Part shown: positions 25,780 through 35,910 of the stretch, piece by piece
How positions within the stretch are numbered: the first letter of the stretch is position 1
How the letters are laid out: every line of letters starts with the position of its first letter
NCBI GenBank assembly: GCA_017852075.1
Contig: JAFMLQ010000001.1
Coordinates: forward strand, 62,001 to 126,000
From: Flavobacteriaceae bacterium
Lineage (GTDB): Bacteria > Bacteroidota > Bacteroidia > Flavobacteriales > Flavobacteriaceae
Length of the DNA stretch: 64,000 nt
Direction: 5' to 3'
The notes under the pieces: model-generated
Told to the model about the DNA's origin: nothing
Database searches by the model: none
The model's input: the letters and a program-made list of their open reading frames with translations, nothing else
Translations under genes and position numbers: made by a program

Positions 25780-26859
25780 TATCCGATTTGGTTTTTGAGC
25801 CATTGTATCCTTCCGCTTAATTTTTCCACTATAGGTTTGTACAAATTCTTTAAAACAAACAATCGCTTTCGGAACTTCGTAACTCTTAAGACTTTTACAT
25901 TTATCGATCTGTTCGTACAATTTTTCAAGTTGAATTTCTGGATCGTCCTTAACCACAAGCACCACTTTCTCTCCCAAAACGGGATCGGAAATACGATCAA
26001 TAAAAAAATGAAAAGCCAATTGTTCCGAAAGTTTTCTTTCTATCTGTTCTGGATGTAATTTTACACCACCAGAATTGATGACATGATCCACGCGCCCAAT
26101 CAGACGAAAATGAGTAGGACTATACAATTCTACTTCATCATTTGTCACCAAATTAACAACATCCAATTTTGGTGCATCAACAATTAGGCATTGACGCTCG
26201 TCTTGTCGGACCGTAACATTGGGGAGGCATCTGAATTCAGACATGGGATCTTGCATGGTACGTACTGCAATATGCGACAAGGTTTCCATCATGCCATAAG
26301 TTTCATAGGCATTCACTCTGGCATTTAGTAAAGACTTTTGAAGAGCTGAGGAGACAAAAGCTCCTCCAATAATCAACTTTTTAACACGACTCAACTCCTC
26401 AATCGAATGAAATACCTGCATAGGAGTCATGGCAACAAAGTCATACGTTTTTTCGTTTTTGTGAAAAGGGTTTTTTGAGGGAGAAATCAAATCAATTTCT
26501 AATCCTAAAATCATAGCGCGAATCAGCATCATTTTTCCGGCAATAAAGTTCGCTGGGAGGCAATGTAACGCTCGATCCCCCACATTGATGCCAAAAAAAT
26601 CTCCAGTAGCAATGGCACTATTGACTAAAGGTTGTTTTTTAAATAAAAGTTTTTTGGACTGAGCGGTAGTTCCCGAACTTTCCAGATAAATCGAATCCGA
26701 CTGATCCAACCAATCCAAAAGAAAATCACCTAAAAAACGTTCGTATTGGTCTCCTTCTTTAATGAAGTTATAGGCAACTTCTTTTAAATCACTCTGACTG
26801 TAATGGTATCCATTGAGTAAAAATCGATTATGAATTTTTGTGAAATGAGGAATTTGCAT
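25768..26859 (-). CDS. menE: MenE, o-succinylbenzoate-CoA ligase
   Basis: 363-aa acyl-adenylate ligase activating o-succinylbenzoate to its CoA ester. Shorter than E. coli MenE (about 450 aa), as usual in Bacteroidota. The P-loop-like LESSGTTAQSKKLLF is present, then LPANFIAGKMMLIRAM, NAYETYGMMETLSHIA (A5-type) and the hinge RVDHVINSGGVKLHPEQIE (A8). The C-terminal Lys region is YSGKIKRKDTM. Last gene of the reverse menaquinone operon; the CPBP gene ends 1 bp upstream. Confidence 0.9.
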   Translation of the reverse strand: MQIPHFTKIHNRFLLNGYHYSQSDLKEVAYNFIKEGDQYERFLGDFLLDWLDQSDSIYLESSGTTAQSKKLLFKKQPLVNSAIATGDFFGINVGDRALHCLPANFIAGKMMLIRAMILGLEIDLISPSKNPFHKNEKTYDFVAMTPMQVFHSIEELSRVKKLIIGGAFVSSALQKSLLNARVNAYETYGMMETLSHIAVRTMQDPMSEFRCLPNVTVRQDERQCLIVDAPKLDVVNLVTNDEVELYSPTHFRLIGRVDHVINSGGVKLHPEQIERKLSEQLAFHFFIDRISDPVLGEKVVLVVKDDPEIQLEKLYEQIDKCKSLKSYEVPKAIVCFKEFVQTYSGKIKRKDTMAQKPNRILDL

Positions 26860-26860
26860 A

Positions 26861-27763
26861 TTAAAGTCGAGAGGTTAGTTTGTTTTTCCATGCCGTCCAA
26901 TGGTATTTTTTGGACATGATCCATAGAAATAGCGGATAAAAAATAAATAAAGAGATGATCAATTCCGCTCCCAAAGAGGGTGTTGAAATATCGATCAGTA
27001 CAGATTCAGTCTGAAATGCTGTCCATGATGCGGTTACCAATAATGCAGTAAATAAATTATTCGCTGCATGGAATCCTAAAGCCAGTTCAATCCCCTGATC
27101 CATCAGTGTTAAAATTCCTAAAAAGAGTCCTGTACCAATATAATATACCAGAATACCATAGCCGATTTTTTCGACCTCGGGATTAAAAATGTGTAATGAC
27201 CCAAAAATGAGAGAAGTCATGATTAAAGCAACCCAGCGACTTTTGAAATAAGCGGCAAAACCCTGCATTAAATAACCTCTAAAAATATACTCCTCTAAAC
27301 TAGTTTGAATTGGAATCAAAGCTACTGCGATAAGAAAAAGTAGGCTAAAAGCACGGAAGTCAAAATTCCATTGATAGTCTTCAGGGTTTAGAAAATAATC
27401 TGCTCCCACCAAAACAATAGTAACCCCTCCCCACAATACAAAAGCGAAAAATACCCGCTTCCAGTCCAAGCGATCCCGTGAAGTTGATATACTTTTTAAA
27501 CTTCGCTCATGTAATTTTTTGACAACCAAAATCAAACCTAAAAAACCGATAACAAAGGGAATCAATAAAAGAAATAACTGTAAATTTTTATCCAGATTTC
27601 GCAATGCAACCATTGGGTCTCCGCCAGCAGCTGCGATACTTTCTCCTGTCATAAAAAACATGAGGGGAAGCTGACCGATTATAGTAAAGATAATGATGAC
27701 AAAAGAGCCCAAGAGATACATCCAAAAGGGATTTTTGTGACTGAGGACTTGGTTTAGAAACAT
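26861..27763 (-). CDS. CPBP-family intramembrane glutamic protease (CAAX-like)
   Basis: 300 aa, about eight hydrophobic segments. The Abi/CPBP motifs are present: EEYIFRGYLMQG (the EExxxR catalytic pair), FGSLHIFNP (FxxxH) and LGFHAANNLF (HxxxN-type). In eukaryotes related enzymes trim prenylated proteins; in bacteria functions vary. It is embedded between menC and menE with 1-bp gaps, so it is made together with menaquinone enzymes; whether it acts on them or on a prenyl compound is unknown. Confidence 0.88.
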   Translation of the reverse strand: MFLNQVLSHKNPFWMYLLGSFVIIIFTIIGQLPLMFFMTGESIAAAGGDPMVALRNLDKNLQLFLLLIPFVIGFLGLILVVKKLHERSLKSISTSRDRLDWKRVFFAFVLWGGVTIVLVGADYFLNPEDYQWNFDFRAFSLLFLIAVALIPIQTSLEEYIFRGYLMQGFAAYFKSRWVALIMTSLIFGSLHIFNPEVEKIGYGILVYYIGTGLFLGILTLMDQGIELALGFHAANNLFTALLVTASWTAFQTESVLIDISTPSLGAELIISLFIFYPLFLWIMSKKYHWTAWKNKLTSRL

Positions 27764-27764
27764 A

Positions 27765-28793
27765 TTATTTTAATTTATTCCAAGATATTAAATTATCAAC
27801 CCAAAGACAACCCTTTTTAATCACCAAAGGACTTTCAAAATTATTGGTAAAGAGTGATCCTGTACCTAGGCCTTGATGCCCTTTGTACTCTTGCTGATAG
27901 GTCCATTGTGCAATGGCATTGAGACCTACATTACTTTCTAAAGCGCTCGTGACCCACCACCCTATTCCTTGCCTTTCAGCCCACTGAATCCACTGTGAGG
28001 AAGCCCTAAAACCTCCCAGTAGACTAGGTTTTAAAATGATAAAGGCAGGTTGGATGACATCCAATAAAGTCAAACATTCCTCTTCAGAAAACCGTCCAAT
28101 TAATTCTTCATCTAAGGCTATTGGAAGTGGACTCTTTTCGCTCAGGTAGCGCATTGCTTGCCATTGGTTTGCCGCTATAGGCTGTTCAATAGAATGTAAA
28201 TCAAAATCACTCAAACGTTTTAACTTTTCCAAAGCATCACCTGGGGCAAAAGCGCCGTTTGCATCTACTCGAAGTTTCACTTCTTTGGCGTCAAATTCCT
28301 TTCTGATTTGAGTCAATAATGCTAATTCTTCCTCAAAATGAATGGCTCCGATTTTAAGTTTAATACAGTCAAAACCCTTTTCAAGTAACGATTTGATTTG
28401 TTGACTCATATAATCAAAAGTTCCCATCCATACCAAGCCGTTGATAGGAATACAGTCTTTGCCATTGCTGAAATCAGAAGGATATAATTCGAACGGTTGA
28501 TCTTGTGCTAAATCAAGTAGAGCCATTTCATAGCCCATCCGAATCGCAGGCCATTGCTGAAGGTCTGGAAGGGGTGTTCTTTGATTAATTGCAGAACACA
28601 ACAGAGCCAATTGATTTTCAAAGCCAGGTGTATCATCATAGCTAAGACCTGACAACAAACTACATTCCCCTACCCCCTTTTTGTCGTTTTCAGTAAACTC
28701 AATAAACCAACTGTATTTGTTTATCAAAATACCTCGAGAAGTTCCACTGGGGCGTTTGAATTGAAGTGAATGTTTAAAATAACGCGCTTCCAT
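27765..28793 (-). CDS. menC: MenC, o-succinylbenzoate synthase
   Basis: 342-aa enolase-superfamily enzyme dehydrating SHCHC to o-succinylbenzoate. Catalytic and metal residues are visible in order: the Lys pair of FDCIKLKIGAI, Asp in LRVDANGAF, Glu in LHSIEQPI, Asp/Glu in IALDEEL and Lys in FIILKPSLLGGF. Starts at the ATG that overlaps the last base of menA's stop. Confidence 0.93.
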   Translation of the reverse strand: MEARYFKHSLQFKRPSGTSRGILINKYSWFIEFTENDKKGVGECSLLSGLSYDDTPGFENQLALLCSAINQRTPLPDLQQWPAIRMGYEMALLDLAQDQPFELYPSDFSNGKDCIPINGLVWMGTFDYMSQQIKSLLEKGFDCIKLKIGAIHFEEELALLTQIRKEFDAKEVKLRVDANGAFAPGDALEKLKRLSDFDLHSIEQPIAANQWQAMRYLSEKSPLPIALDEELIGRFSEEECLTLLDVIQPAFIILKPSLLGGFRASSQWIQWAERQGIGWWVTSALESNVGLNAIAQWTYQQEYKGHQGLGTGSLFTNNFESPLVIKKGCLWVDNLISWNKLK

Positions 28794-29695
28794 CAGCCCA
28801 AGTATAAAGTAATAAAAATGAGCAACGAAAGTAAAAATGTAGTACCTGCTAATTTTTTCAATTCGGGATCAAGGTCTTTGGGGACTTTATTTTTCACTAC
28901 TACTCTGAGGTGAGCCACCAAAGGAAATACGATAAGCATGGGTAGCCAATAAAATCTAAATTGGGTCCAAAAAAACACTCCCACAAGTACTGTAATAGCA
29001 ATACCAATCAAAACAACATGATACCCCTTTGCTCTTGTGCCCAAAATAACTGCGAGTGTTCGTTTTCCTACAGCTGCGTCATTATCCCGATCACGCATAT
29101 TGTTTAAGTTGAGCACTCCAACCGATAAAAAACCAATCACTAAGGCCAATAAAACTGAAGTAGGATTTATTGTTTTAAGTTGAATAAAATAAGATCCCAT
29201 CACACTTAAACCTCCAAAAAAGAGCAAAACAAAAAAATCTCCCCAACCTCTGTAACCATATGCTCCATCTCCTACGGTATATGTAATGGCTGCCCAAACA
29301 CTCAACACACTCAGACTCAGAAAAATCAAAACATACATCCAAGAACTGGTTCCAAAAGCATAAAAGATAGATCCTAATGCCAAAAGTAAAGCCGTAGCCG
29401 AGCTCACATAAATTCCTTTTTTTAATAACTCACGACTCAAAAGCCCTGCTTGCAAAACCCTTTGGGGTCCTAAACGTTGATCATTGTCCGTTCCTTTGAC
29501 ACCGTCTCCATAATCATTGGCAAGATTTGAAATGATCTGAAAACTTATGGCAGTTAGTGATAATAGCAAAAAAAGAAGCCATGAAAAGTTAAGATCAGAA
29601 AGACAGAGCGCATTTCCAACAATGATTCCCGAAAGGGACAGCGGGAGGGTACGAAGGCGTGCTGCTCGAATCCACACCTGGGTTTGATTCAGCAT
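28793..29695 (-). CDS. menA: MenA, 1,4-dihydroxy-2-naphthoate polyprenyltransferase
   Basis: 300-aa integral membrane prenyltransferase of the UbiA family, adding the polyprenyl tail to DHNA. About eight or nine transmembrane helices. First Asp-rich motif NLANDYGDGVKGTDNDQR; second NNMRDRDNDAAVGKRTLAV. Both bind the Mg-diphosphate of the prenyl donor. Sits 3 bp after menB and shares one base with menC. Confidence 0.95.
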   Translation of the reverse strand: MLNQTQVWIRAARLRTLPLSLSGIIVGNALCLSDLNFSWLLFLLLSLTAISFQIISNLANDYGDGVKGTDNDQRLGPQRVLQAGLLSRELLKKGIYVSSATALLLALGSIFYAFGTSSWMYVLIFLSLSVLSVWAAITYTVGDGAYGYRGWGDFFVLLFFGGLSVMGSYFIQLKTINPTSVLLALVIGFLSVGVLNLNNMRDRDNDAAVGKRTLAVILGTRAKGYHVVLIGIAITVLVGVFFWTQFRFYWLPMLIVFPLVAHLRVVVKNKVPKDLDPELKKLAGTTFLLSLLIFITLYLG

Positions 29696-29698
29696 AGA

Positions 29699-30514
29699 TT
29701 AGGGAAACTTTGGATATTTTTTAAAATTGGGGCTACGTTTTTCCAAAAATGCTTTTTTTCCCTCTTGGGCTTCTTCCATCAAATAATACATCAGTGTAGC
29801 ATCACCTGCCAATTGCATTAAGCCGTGCTGGCCGTCAAGTTCTGCGTTTAAAGAACGTTTAATCATACGGAGGGCAAGTGGACTGCGCTGCTGCATCATT
29901 TCACACCATTCCATAACGGTATCCTCTAAACGATCCAAAGGAACCACTTTATTTATCAATCCCATATCGAGAGCCTCTTGAGCACTGTACTGTTGGCATA
30001 AAAACCAAATCTCTCGTGCTTTCTTTTGACCTACGTGACGTGCCAAATAGGAAGAACCAAAGCCTCCATCAAAGCTTCCCACTTTGGGACCTGTTTGACC
30101 AAAAATAGCATTATCACTAGCAATTGTTAAATCACAAACGACATGAAGGACATGACCTCCACCTATTGCATACCCATTGACCATAGCTATAACAGGCTTG
30201 GGCAACTCCCGGATGCGCTTGTGCAAATCTAAAACGTTAAGTCTTGGAACGCCATCTTCCCCTACATAACCGCCTACACCTTTTACATTTTGATCTCCTC
30301 CACTACAAAACGCTTTATCTCCAATTCCAGTGAAAACAACTACATCAATATCATTGCGTTCCCGACAGATTTCCATAGCTTCCAGCATTTGAATGTTGGT
30401 TTCTGGACGAAAAGCATTATATACCTCGGGTCGGTTGATTGTGATTTTTGCAACACCTTCACACAACTCAAAAAGAATGTCGCTATAGTCTCCTAAAGAT
30501 TTCCATGTTCTCAT
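29699..30514 (-). CDS. menB: MenB, DHNA-CoA synthase
   Basis: 271-aa crotonase-fold enzyme closing the naphthoate ring from o-succinylbenzoyl-CoA. Motifs: [68 protein letters not shown] and the C-terminal [14 protein letters not shown]. The [13 protein letters not shown] stretch is characteristic of MenB among crotonases. 14 bp after menD, 3 bp before menA. Confidence 0.96.
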   Translation of the reverse strand: MRTWKSLGDYSDILFELCEGVAKITINRPEVYNAFRPETNIQMLEAMEICRERNDIDVVVFTGIGDKAFCSGGDQNVKGVGGYVGEDGVPRLNVLDLHKRIRELPKPVIAMVNGYAIGGGHVLHVVCDLTIASDNAIFGQTGPKVGSFDGGFGSSYLARHVGQKKAREIWFLCQQYSAQEALDMGLINKVVPLDRLEDTVMEWCEMMQQRSPLALRMIKRSLNAELDGQHGLMQLAGDATLMYYLMEEAQEGKKAFLEKRSPNFKKYPKFP

Positions 30515-30528
30515 TTCCTGCTAATTTT

Positions 30529-32313
30529 TTACGAAAATATAGATTTTGATGCCATTGTTTTAAAATAATTGAGTAAAACAGTATCATTTACTTTCCTCGG
30601 GGTTTGAATTTCTAAAATTTGGGGAACTGAATTTGAATTAAAGAAGCGAGGCAACTTCCTTTTTAAAGCTCTTAATGAATTGACTTTTCTGTATTTAAAA
30701 CCAAACGCTTTAGCTACATATTTTGCGTTGCGTTGGTGAATGGTTTCAAAATAGGTGTCGTACTTAGCACTATCTTTTTCACCAGGTAAAATTCTAAAGA
30801 TACCCCCACCCCCATTATTGATGAGAATGATTTTGAAGTTGCTCGGAATGTAATTATTCCATAATCCATTGATATCGTAAAAGAAACTCAAATCACCAGT
30901 GATGAGCATTGTAGGTTGTTCACTTGCCAAAGCCGCACCAACTGCGGTTGCGGTACTTCCATCAATACCGCTAGTTCCACGATTGCAAAAAATTTGAGTT
31001 TCTGTAGGCCATGAAAACAATTGGGCATAACGTATAGAAGAGCTATTTGCCAATTGCAATTGATATCCCGAAGCCCATTTTGCCGATAAAACTTCAAAGA
31101 CCTTCAGGTCTGAAAATCCAACTTTTTTTAGATATTCCTCTCCTAAAGTTTGACACTGTACAAAAGATTTGTGAACTGTGGATTGAAAATCACTTGTACC
31201 CTTTTTATGGGCAGAATATAAGGCATTTAAAAAGTATTGAGGAGTTGTTTTAAGGTGTTCCGTTAAGCTATAATAGGTATTATATGCCTTCTTTACATCC
31301 ACATGCCAATGGTGCTGAGGACGGTGTTTTCGTAAAAAAGATTTGATTTTTTTTGAAACCACCATTCCTCCAAAGGTCAAAAGAATTTTAGGCTGAAACC
31401 TTTTTCGCCATTTTTCGTCTACTTGCTCCAAAGGAGCCAAAAGTGTATCAATAGAATGGATTGCGTTGGGGTGTTTGATGTTTGAAGTGGTTTCCGTAAA
31501 AACTACAACCGAAGGATCTTCACATAAAGCATCTATCCATTTTTTCTCAACGCAATTGGGAGCTAAGGTTCCGACAATCACCCACTTTTTATCATATTTA
31601 TTCCAAAGTTCGGAGAGGGATTTTATTTTAGATGAGGCAACCTGGGGAACTCCTATCTCCGTTTTCACTTTTGGCAGGGGAATTTTTTCAGAAGTCGTTT
31701 CATAGAGTGGTTCTTCCAAGGGAATATTCAAATGCACAGGACCACTTTGCTTAAGGGCCGTTTCTAGCACTCTTACAATCTCTATTTCGTTGTGCTTTTG
31801 ATGATTATTTTGAATTTCTTTTACTAATTCAAAATTGGCCTGAGGAGGCAAGAGTGCTTGCATTGGGTTCTCCAGCAAAGTCTCTGTAGCATGAATCACA
31901 TCTGGTTTTAAAACTGCAGCAGTGTCAAGGTGGGGCTCAAACACCCCCGTTTGGCGAATGGTTTGTCCATCGCCGATATCGATACGATGGGGCATACGAT
32001 CAGCAGAAAGAATAACAAGTGGAATATCGCTGTAATACGCTTCGGCAACTGCAGGATAAAAATTGAGTAACGCAGAACCAGAAGTACATACCACAGCCAC
32101 AGGCTCCCGAAGTTGTTGGGCCATCCCTAGTGCGAAAAAAGCTGCAGCACGTTCATCGACTATACTATATGTTTTAAAAAAAGGTTGAGAAACAAAACCG
32201 TTGGTTAGAGGTGCATTTCGGGAACCCGCGCAAATCACAATCCGTTCGACACCAGCAGCTTCGCATAGACGAACAACCGTTTGGGCAAGGGGAATCGAGG
32301 GATATGTACTCAT
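30529..32313 (-). CDS. menD: MenD, SEPHCHC synthase
   Basis: 594-aa thiamine-diphosphate enzyme coupling isochorismate with the succinyl semialdehyde unit from 2-oxoglutarate. N-terminal CAGSRNAPLTNGF and VDERAAAFFALGMAQ (ThDP-activating Glu in DERAA), VCTSGSALLNFYPAVAEA, and the C-terminal ThDP site GTSGIDGSTATAVGAAL...LITGDLSFFYDINGL with the GDLSF...NN pattern (LINNGGGGIF). Length is somewhat above average. It starts 62 bp after menF, the largest gap of the operon. Confidence 0.96.
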   Translation of the reverse strand: MSTYPSIPLAQTVVRLCEAAGVERIVICAGSRNAPLTNGFVSQPFFKTYSIVDERAAAFFALGMAQQLREPVAVVCTSGSALLNFYPAVAEAYYSDIPLVILSADRMPHRIDIGDGQTIRQTGVFEPHLDTAAVLKPDVIHATETLLENPMQALLPPQANFELVKEIQNNHQKHNEIEIVRVLETALKQSGPVHLNIPLEEPLYETTSEKIPLPKVKTEIGVPQVASSKIKSLSELWNKYDKKWVIVGTLAPNCVEKKWIDALCEDPSVVVFTETTSNIKHPNAIHSIDTLLAPLEQVDEKWRKRFQPKILLTFGGMVVSKKIKSFLRKHRPQHHWHVDVKKAYNTYYSLTEHLKTTPQYFLNALYSAHKKGTSDFQSTVHKSFVQCQTLGEEYLKKVGFSDLKVFEVLSAKWASGYQLQLANSSSIRYAQLFSWPTETQIFCNRGTSGIDGSTATAVGAALASEQPTMLITGDLSFFYDINGLWNNYIPSNFKIILINNGGGGIFRILPGEKDSAKYDTYFETIHQRNAKYVAKAFGFKYRKVNSLRALKRKLPRFFNSNSVPQILEIQTPRKVNDTVLLNYFKTMASKSIFS

Positions 32314-32375
32314 GCTTCAAGAATCAACTTCGAGTTTTCAAAAGTACAAAAACCCAAGGGCATAAACGAAAGACT

Positions 32376-33422
32376 TTACAGGACTTTTGCTATGGTTTGT
32401 GCTTTTTGTTGGGTTTCCTCCCATTCTTTTTCGGGATGGCTCCCCGAGGTGACACCAGCCCCTACATACAAATTAAACACTCCTAATTCATAGGAAGCAC
32501 ATCGTAAATTGACAAACAAATGTGCGTTATTTTTACTTATGGGACCAAAATACCCAGTGTATAAAGAACGGTTGTAACCTTCCTCTGCTTTGATAAATTC
32601 GATTGCTTCTGCTTTAGGAATTCCTCCTACAGCTGGTGTGGGATGTAACGCCTCTGCTAAAAGGTGTAAAGGCTTCTGAAATTTGGGCAATTCAAACAAA
32701 CTGCTCCGATGGACTAGATTGCCGGCTCGAACATTGCGCGGAGGGTGTTCTATCGTTTCTTCTGTCGTAAAAAAAGGGGAAAGATCCTGCCGAATTTGTT
32801 CCACTACCAACTCCTGCTCTTCGATTTCTTTGTGCTTCCAAACAGGTATTGTATTGATTTGAAAAACTTGAGTACCCGCCAATGCTTCAGTTTGTACTCT
32901 TTCCTCAGTCTTTTTTAAAAATTTTTCTGGACTGGCACCCAGCCAACAACCTCCTTGAGGGTGCCTCCATAAATATACCATTGCTTCATTATAGTCCCCA
33001 AGTAAATCCATAAATACAGCAACAGGGCTTTTGCTACTTTGATATTTTATTTTACGAGAAACAACAACTTTTTTATAAGCCTTATTTTTGATTCCATCCA
33101 AGGCCTTTTCAACCAATTGAATGAAAGATACTTTCTCCGTTGTAGCTTCCGGAAAGGTGATTTCGGAACGGGATTGCTTTTGCTGTTTGGGATAGAAAAA
33201 CTTTTTTTGGAAGGTGTCCGAAATAAAATAAGTAGGCGCTTCAGAATCAAAAGGAGCCAATACAAACCCCGATTCATTCAATGTTTTTGTGGTATGTAAA
33301 GTATGATCCTCTTGAAAGTAAAGTTGTACCTCTTCAGACTCTGGAAGGCCAAAGACCACAAAAGGCTTTTGTGATTGCCAAAGTTGTTCCAAATGGCTCT
33401 GGAGCGCAAGAGAGGGTTCCAT
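32376..33422 (-). CDS. menF: Isochorismate synthase (MenF-type chorismate-binding enzyme)
   Basis: 348 aa of the chorismate-utilising family, converting chorismate to isochorismate. Contains KVVVSRKI (early strand), EALAGT, HPTPAVGGIPKAEAIEFI and ERxxY-like EEGYNRSLYTGYFGPIS, then the C-terminal AGAGVT-like YVGAGVTSGSHPEKEW. It is about 80 aa shorter than E. coli MenF, with a reduced N-terminal half, as in other Bacteroidota. Starts directly after the thioesterase stop (no gap). Confidence 0.93.
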   Translation of the reverse strand: MEPSLALQSHLEQLWQSQKPFVVFGLPESEEVQLYFQEDHTLHTTKTLNESGFVLAPFDSEAPTYFISDTFQKKFFYPKQQKQSRSEITFPEATTEKVSFIQLVEKALDGIKNKAYKKVVVSRKIKYQSSKSPVAVFMDLLGDYNEAMVYLWRHPQGGCWLGASPEKFLKKTEERVQTEALAGTQVFQINTIPVWKHKEIEEQELVVEQIRQDLSPFFTTEETIEHPPRNVRAGNLVHRSSLFELPKFQKPLHLLAEALHPTPAVGGIPKAEAIEFIKAEEGYNRSLYTGYFGPISKNNAHLFVNLRCASYELGVFNLYVGAGVTSGSHPEKEWEETQQKAQTIAKVL

Positions 33423-33839
33423 TTATATTTTTTTACGACTGTAGGTAGTCAGCTTGCAAAGTGAAATCAGGTTTCCTACTTCATCTTCTACACGAATTTC
33501 CCAAAGCTGAATACTTTTCCCTTGATGCAGTGGGCGAGCAGTTGCATATACAAAACCGCTAGCAACACTTTTTAGATGATTGGCGGTAATTTCGATACCG
33601 CGCACTTGGGCATTAGGATCTTTATTTAGAACAAAAACAGCAGCACTCCCAACACTTTCTGCCAGAGCAGCTGTAGCACCCCCATGCAACACACCATCGG
33701 GTTGGTGGACTTTCGAAGTTACGGGCATTCTGGCTTTTAAAAAGTCTTCCCCCACATCGGTATATTCGATCTCTAAGGTTTCCATTAAAGTATTTTTACA
33801 AATCCCATTGGTTAATGCCAAAACCTGCTCCTTTTCCAT
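33423..33839 (-). CDS. PaaI-type hotdog thioesterase, candidate DHNA-CoA thioesterase
   Basis: 138 aa, first gene of the menaquinone operon. The PaaI/YdiI signature HQPDGVLHGGATAALAESVGSAA is clear; the Glu of ALAES corresponds to the catalytic Glu in this group. E. coli YdiI (MenI) of the same family hydrolyses DHNA-CoA. With menB and menA in the operon and no other thioesterase, this is the best candidate for that step; direct proof is lacking, and the fold is promiscuous. Confidence 0.85.
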   Translation of the reverse strand: MEKEQVLALTNGICKNTLMETLEIEYTDVGEDFLKARMPVTSKVHQPDGVLHGGATAALAESVGSAAVFVLNKDPNAQVRGIEITANHLKSVASGFVYATARPLHQGKSIQLWEIRVEDEVGNLISLCKLTTYSRKKI

Positions 33840-33920
33840 GTTTATTTTTTTGCTAAAATAAGAAAACCTACTGTTAGACTATTAAATGCGTTCCTGTTTT
33901 AGGTTGTGATTATAATTCAA

Positions 33921-33951
33921 AAAAAAGCCCCCTGAAATTCAGAGGGCTTTT
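33921..33951 (-). terminator. Terminator after dnaK
   Basis: AAAAGCCC/GGGCTTTT with an inner CTG/CAG stem; on the reverse strand it is followed by a long T-run. It also separates dnaK from the downstream menaquinone operon. Confidence 0.88.
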
Positions 33952-33972
33952 GAGCTTCAAAAGAAAAAAGGG

Positions 33973-35883
33973 TTATTCTTTAACTTCTTCAAAATCTACG
34001 TCCTGAACATCGTCACCATCTTTCGATTGAGATTCGGACTGAGGTGCTTCGGAACCAGCATCAGCCGCTCCTCCTGCCTCTGCTTGGGCTTTATACATCT
34101 CCTCAGAAGCGTTTTTCCAAGCTTCGTTGATCGCTTCTAACGATTTGTCAATCGCTTCCGAATCTTTGGATTCATGAGCTTTTTTCAAATCTTCTAAAGC
34201 TGATTCAATCGGTGCCTTTTTATCGTCAGATAGCTTGTCTCCAAACTCCTTCAATTGCTTTTCGGTTTGAAAAATCATCTGATCGGCACTATTGAGTTTT
34301 TCCGCTTCTTCTTTGACTTTTTTATCGGCATCGGCATTGGCTTCTGCCTCTTTTTTCATTTTTTCAATTTCTTCCTCGGTCAGTCCTGAGGAAGCTTCAA
34401 TACGAATGTCTTGAGATTTATTTGTTGCCTTGTCCAACGCACTCACCTTGATGATTCCGTTGGCGTCGATATCAAAAGTAACCTCAATTTGTGGTGTTCC
34501 TCGTTGTGCAGGAGGAATACCATCTAGGTGAAAACGTCCAATGGTTTTGTTGTCCGAAGCCATAGAGCGTTCACCTTGAAGCACATGAATCTCTACTGAG
34601 GGCTGATTGTCTGCAGCAGTAGAAAAGATTTGTGATTTTTTACTCGGTATGGTGGTGTTGGACTCGATAAGTTTGGTCATCACCCCTCCCATCGTTTCAA
34701 TTCCTAAAGAAAGTGGTGTGACATCCAATAGCAGAACATCTTTAACATCTCCCGTTAGCACCCCTCCTTGAATCGCAGCACCAATAGCAACCACTTCATC
34801 TGGGTTTACACCTTTAGAAGGTTTTTTTCCAAAAAACTTTTCTACTTCTTCTTGAATGACTGGAATCCGAGTGGATCCTCCTACAAGTATTACCTCATCT
34901 ACATCTCCAGTAGAAAGGCCTGCATCATCCAAAGCTTTTTTCACAGGCGTCATAGAACGTTTTACCAGATCATCTGCTAATTTTTCAAAATTAGCTCGGG
35001 TCAGGGTCGTAACTAGGTGCTTAGGGCCAGAATCGGTTGCCGTTACGTAGGGTAAATTAATCTCAGTCTGGGTGGATGAGGACAATTCGATTTTTGCTTT
35101 TTCTGCTGCTTCTTTTAATCGTTGGAGAGCCATGGGATCTTTACGCAAGTCAATTGCCTCGTCTTTTTGGAAAGTTTCTGCCAAAAAGTCGATGATCACT
35201 TGGTCAAAATCATCACCACCTAAGTGAGTATCTCCATTGGTCGATAGTACTTCAAAAACACCATCACCCAATTCGAGAATTGAGATGTCAAAAGTTCCTC
35301 CTCCAAGGTCATAAACCGCAATTTTCTTATCGGATCCTCCTTTGTCTAAACCATAAGCAAGTGCAGCAGCAGTGGGTTCGTTTATGATACGCTGTACCTT
35401 CAATCCTGCAATTTCACCTGCCTCTTTAGTTGCCTGACGCTGGGAGTCATTAAAGTATGCAGGGACAGTAATCACCGCCTCTGTTACATCTTGACCGAGG
35501 TAATCCTCGGCTGTTTTTTTCATTTTTTGCAAGGTCATGGCAGAAAGTTCTTGAGGACTGTACAAACGTCCATCGATATCCACACGAGGTGTATCGTTAT
35601 CGCCTTTTACCACTTTATAAGCCACTGTTTTTACATCACTACTTGACTCGGAAAACTTGTTTCCCATAAATCTTTTGATGGATGCTATGGTTTTGGTCGG
35701 GTTTGTAACCGCTTGACGCTTGGCAGGATCTCCAACTTTAATTTCTCCACCTTCTACAAAAGCAATGACTGATGGTGTGGTACGTTTTCCTTCTGCATTT
35801 GGAATAACGACGGGTTCATTGCCTTCCATTACAGAGACACATGAATTCGTAGTTCCTAAATCGATTCCAATTATTTTACTCAT
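33973..35883 (-). CDS. dnaK: DnaK, Hsp70 chaperone
   Basis: 636 aa ATP-driven chaperone. Nucleotide-binding domain: [57 protein letters not shown] and [14 protein letters not shown]. Substrate-binding domain: [24 protein letters not shown]. The lid and tail end in the acidic [13 protein letters not shown], the DnaJ-interacting type of tail. Stands alone (grpE-dnaJ are 18 kb away) but shares an upstream promoter pattern with them. Length is normal. Confidence 0.98.
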   Translation of the reverse strand: MSKIIGIDLGTTNSCVSVMEGNEPVVIPNAEGKRTTPSVIAFVEGGEIKVGDPAKRQAVTNPTKTIASIKRFMGNKFSESSSDVKTVAYKVVKGDNDTPRVDIDGRLYSPQELSAMTLQKMKKTAEDYLGQDVTEAVITVPAYFNDSQRQATKEAGEIAGLKVQRIINEPTAAALAYGLDKGGSDKKIAVYDLGGGTFDISILELGDGVFEVLSTNGDTHLGGDDFDQVIIDFLAETFQKDEAIDLRKDPMALQRLKEAAEKAKIELSSSTQTEINLPYVTATDSGPKHLVTTLTRANFEKLADDLVKRSMTPVKKALDDAGLSTGDVDEVILVGGSTRIPVIQEEVEKFFGKKPSKGVNPDEVVAIGAAIQGGVLTGDVKDVLLLDVTPLSLGIETMGGVMTKLIESNTTIPSKKSQIFSTAADNQPSVEIHVLQGERSMASDNKTIGRFHLDGIPPAQRGTPQIEVTFDIDANGIIKVSALDKATNKSQDIRIEASSGLTEEEIEKMKKEAEANADADKKVKEEAEKLNSADQMIFQTEKQLKEFGDKLSDDKKAPIESALEDLKKAHESKDSEAIDKSLEAINEAWKNASEEMYKAQAEAGGAADAGSEAPQSESQSKDGDDVQDVDFEEVKE

Positions 35884-35910
35884 GATTTCAATTTAAATTT
35901 TCTAATACTG

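Noticed and set aside
32211-32493. Two forward ORFs between menD and menF (32211-32486, 32281-32493)
   Set aside because: They overlap the ends of menD and menF on the other strand in different frames and look like shadows; the free gap is only 62 bp.
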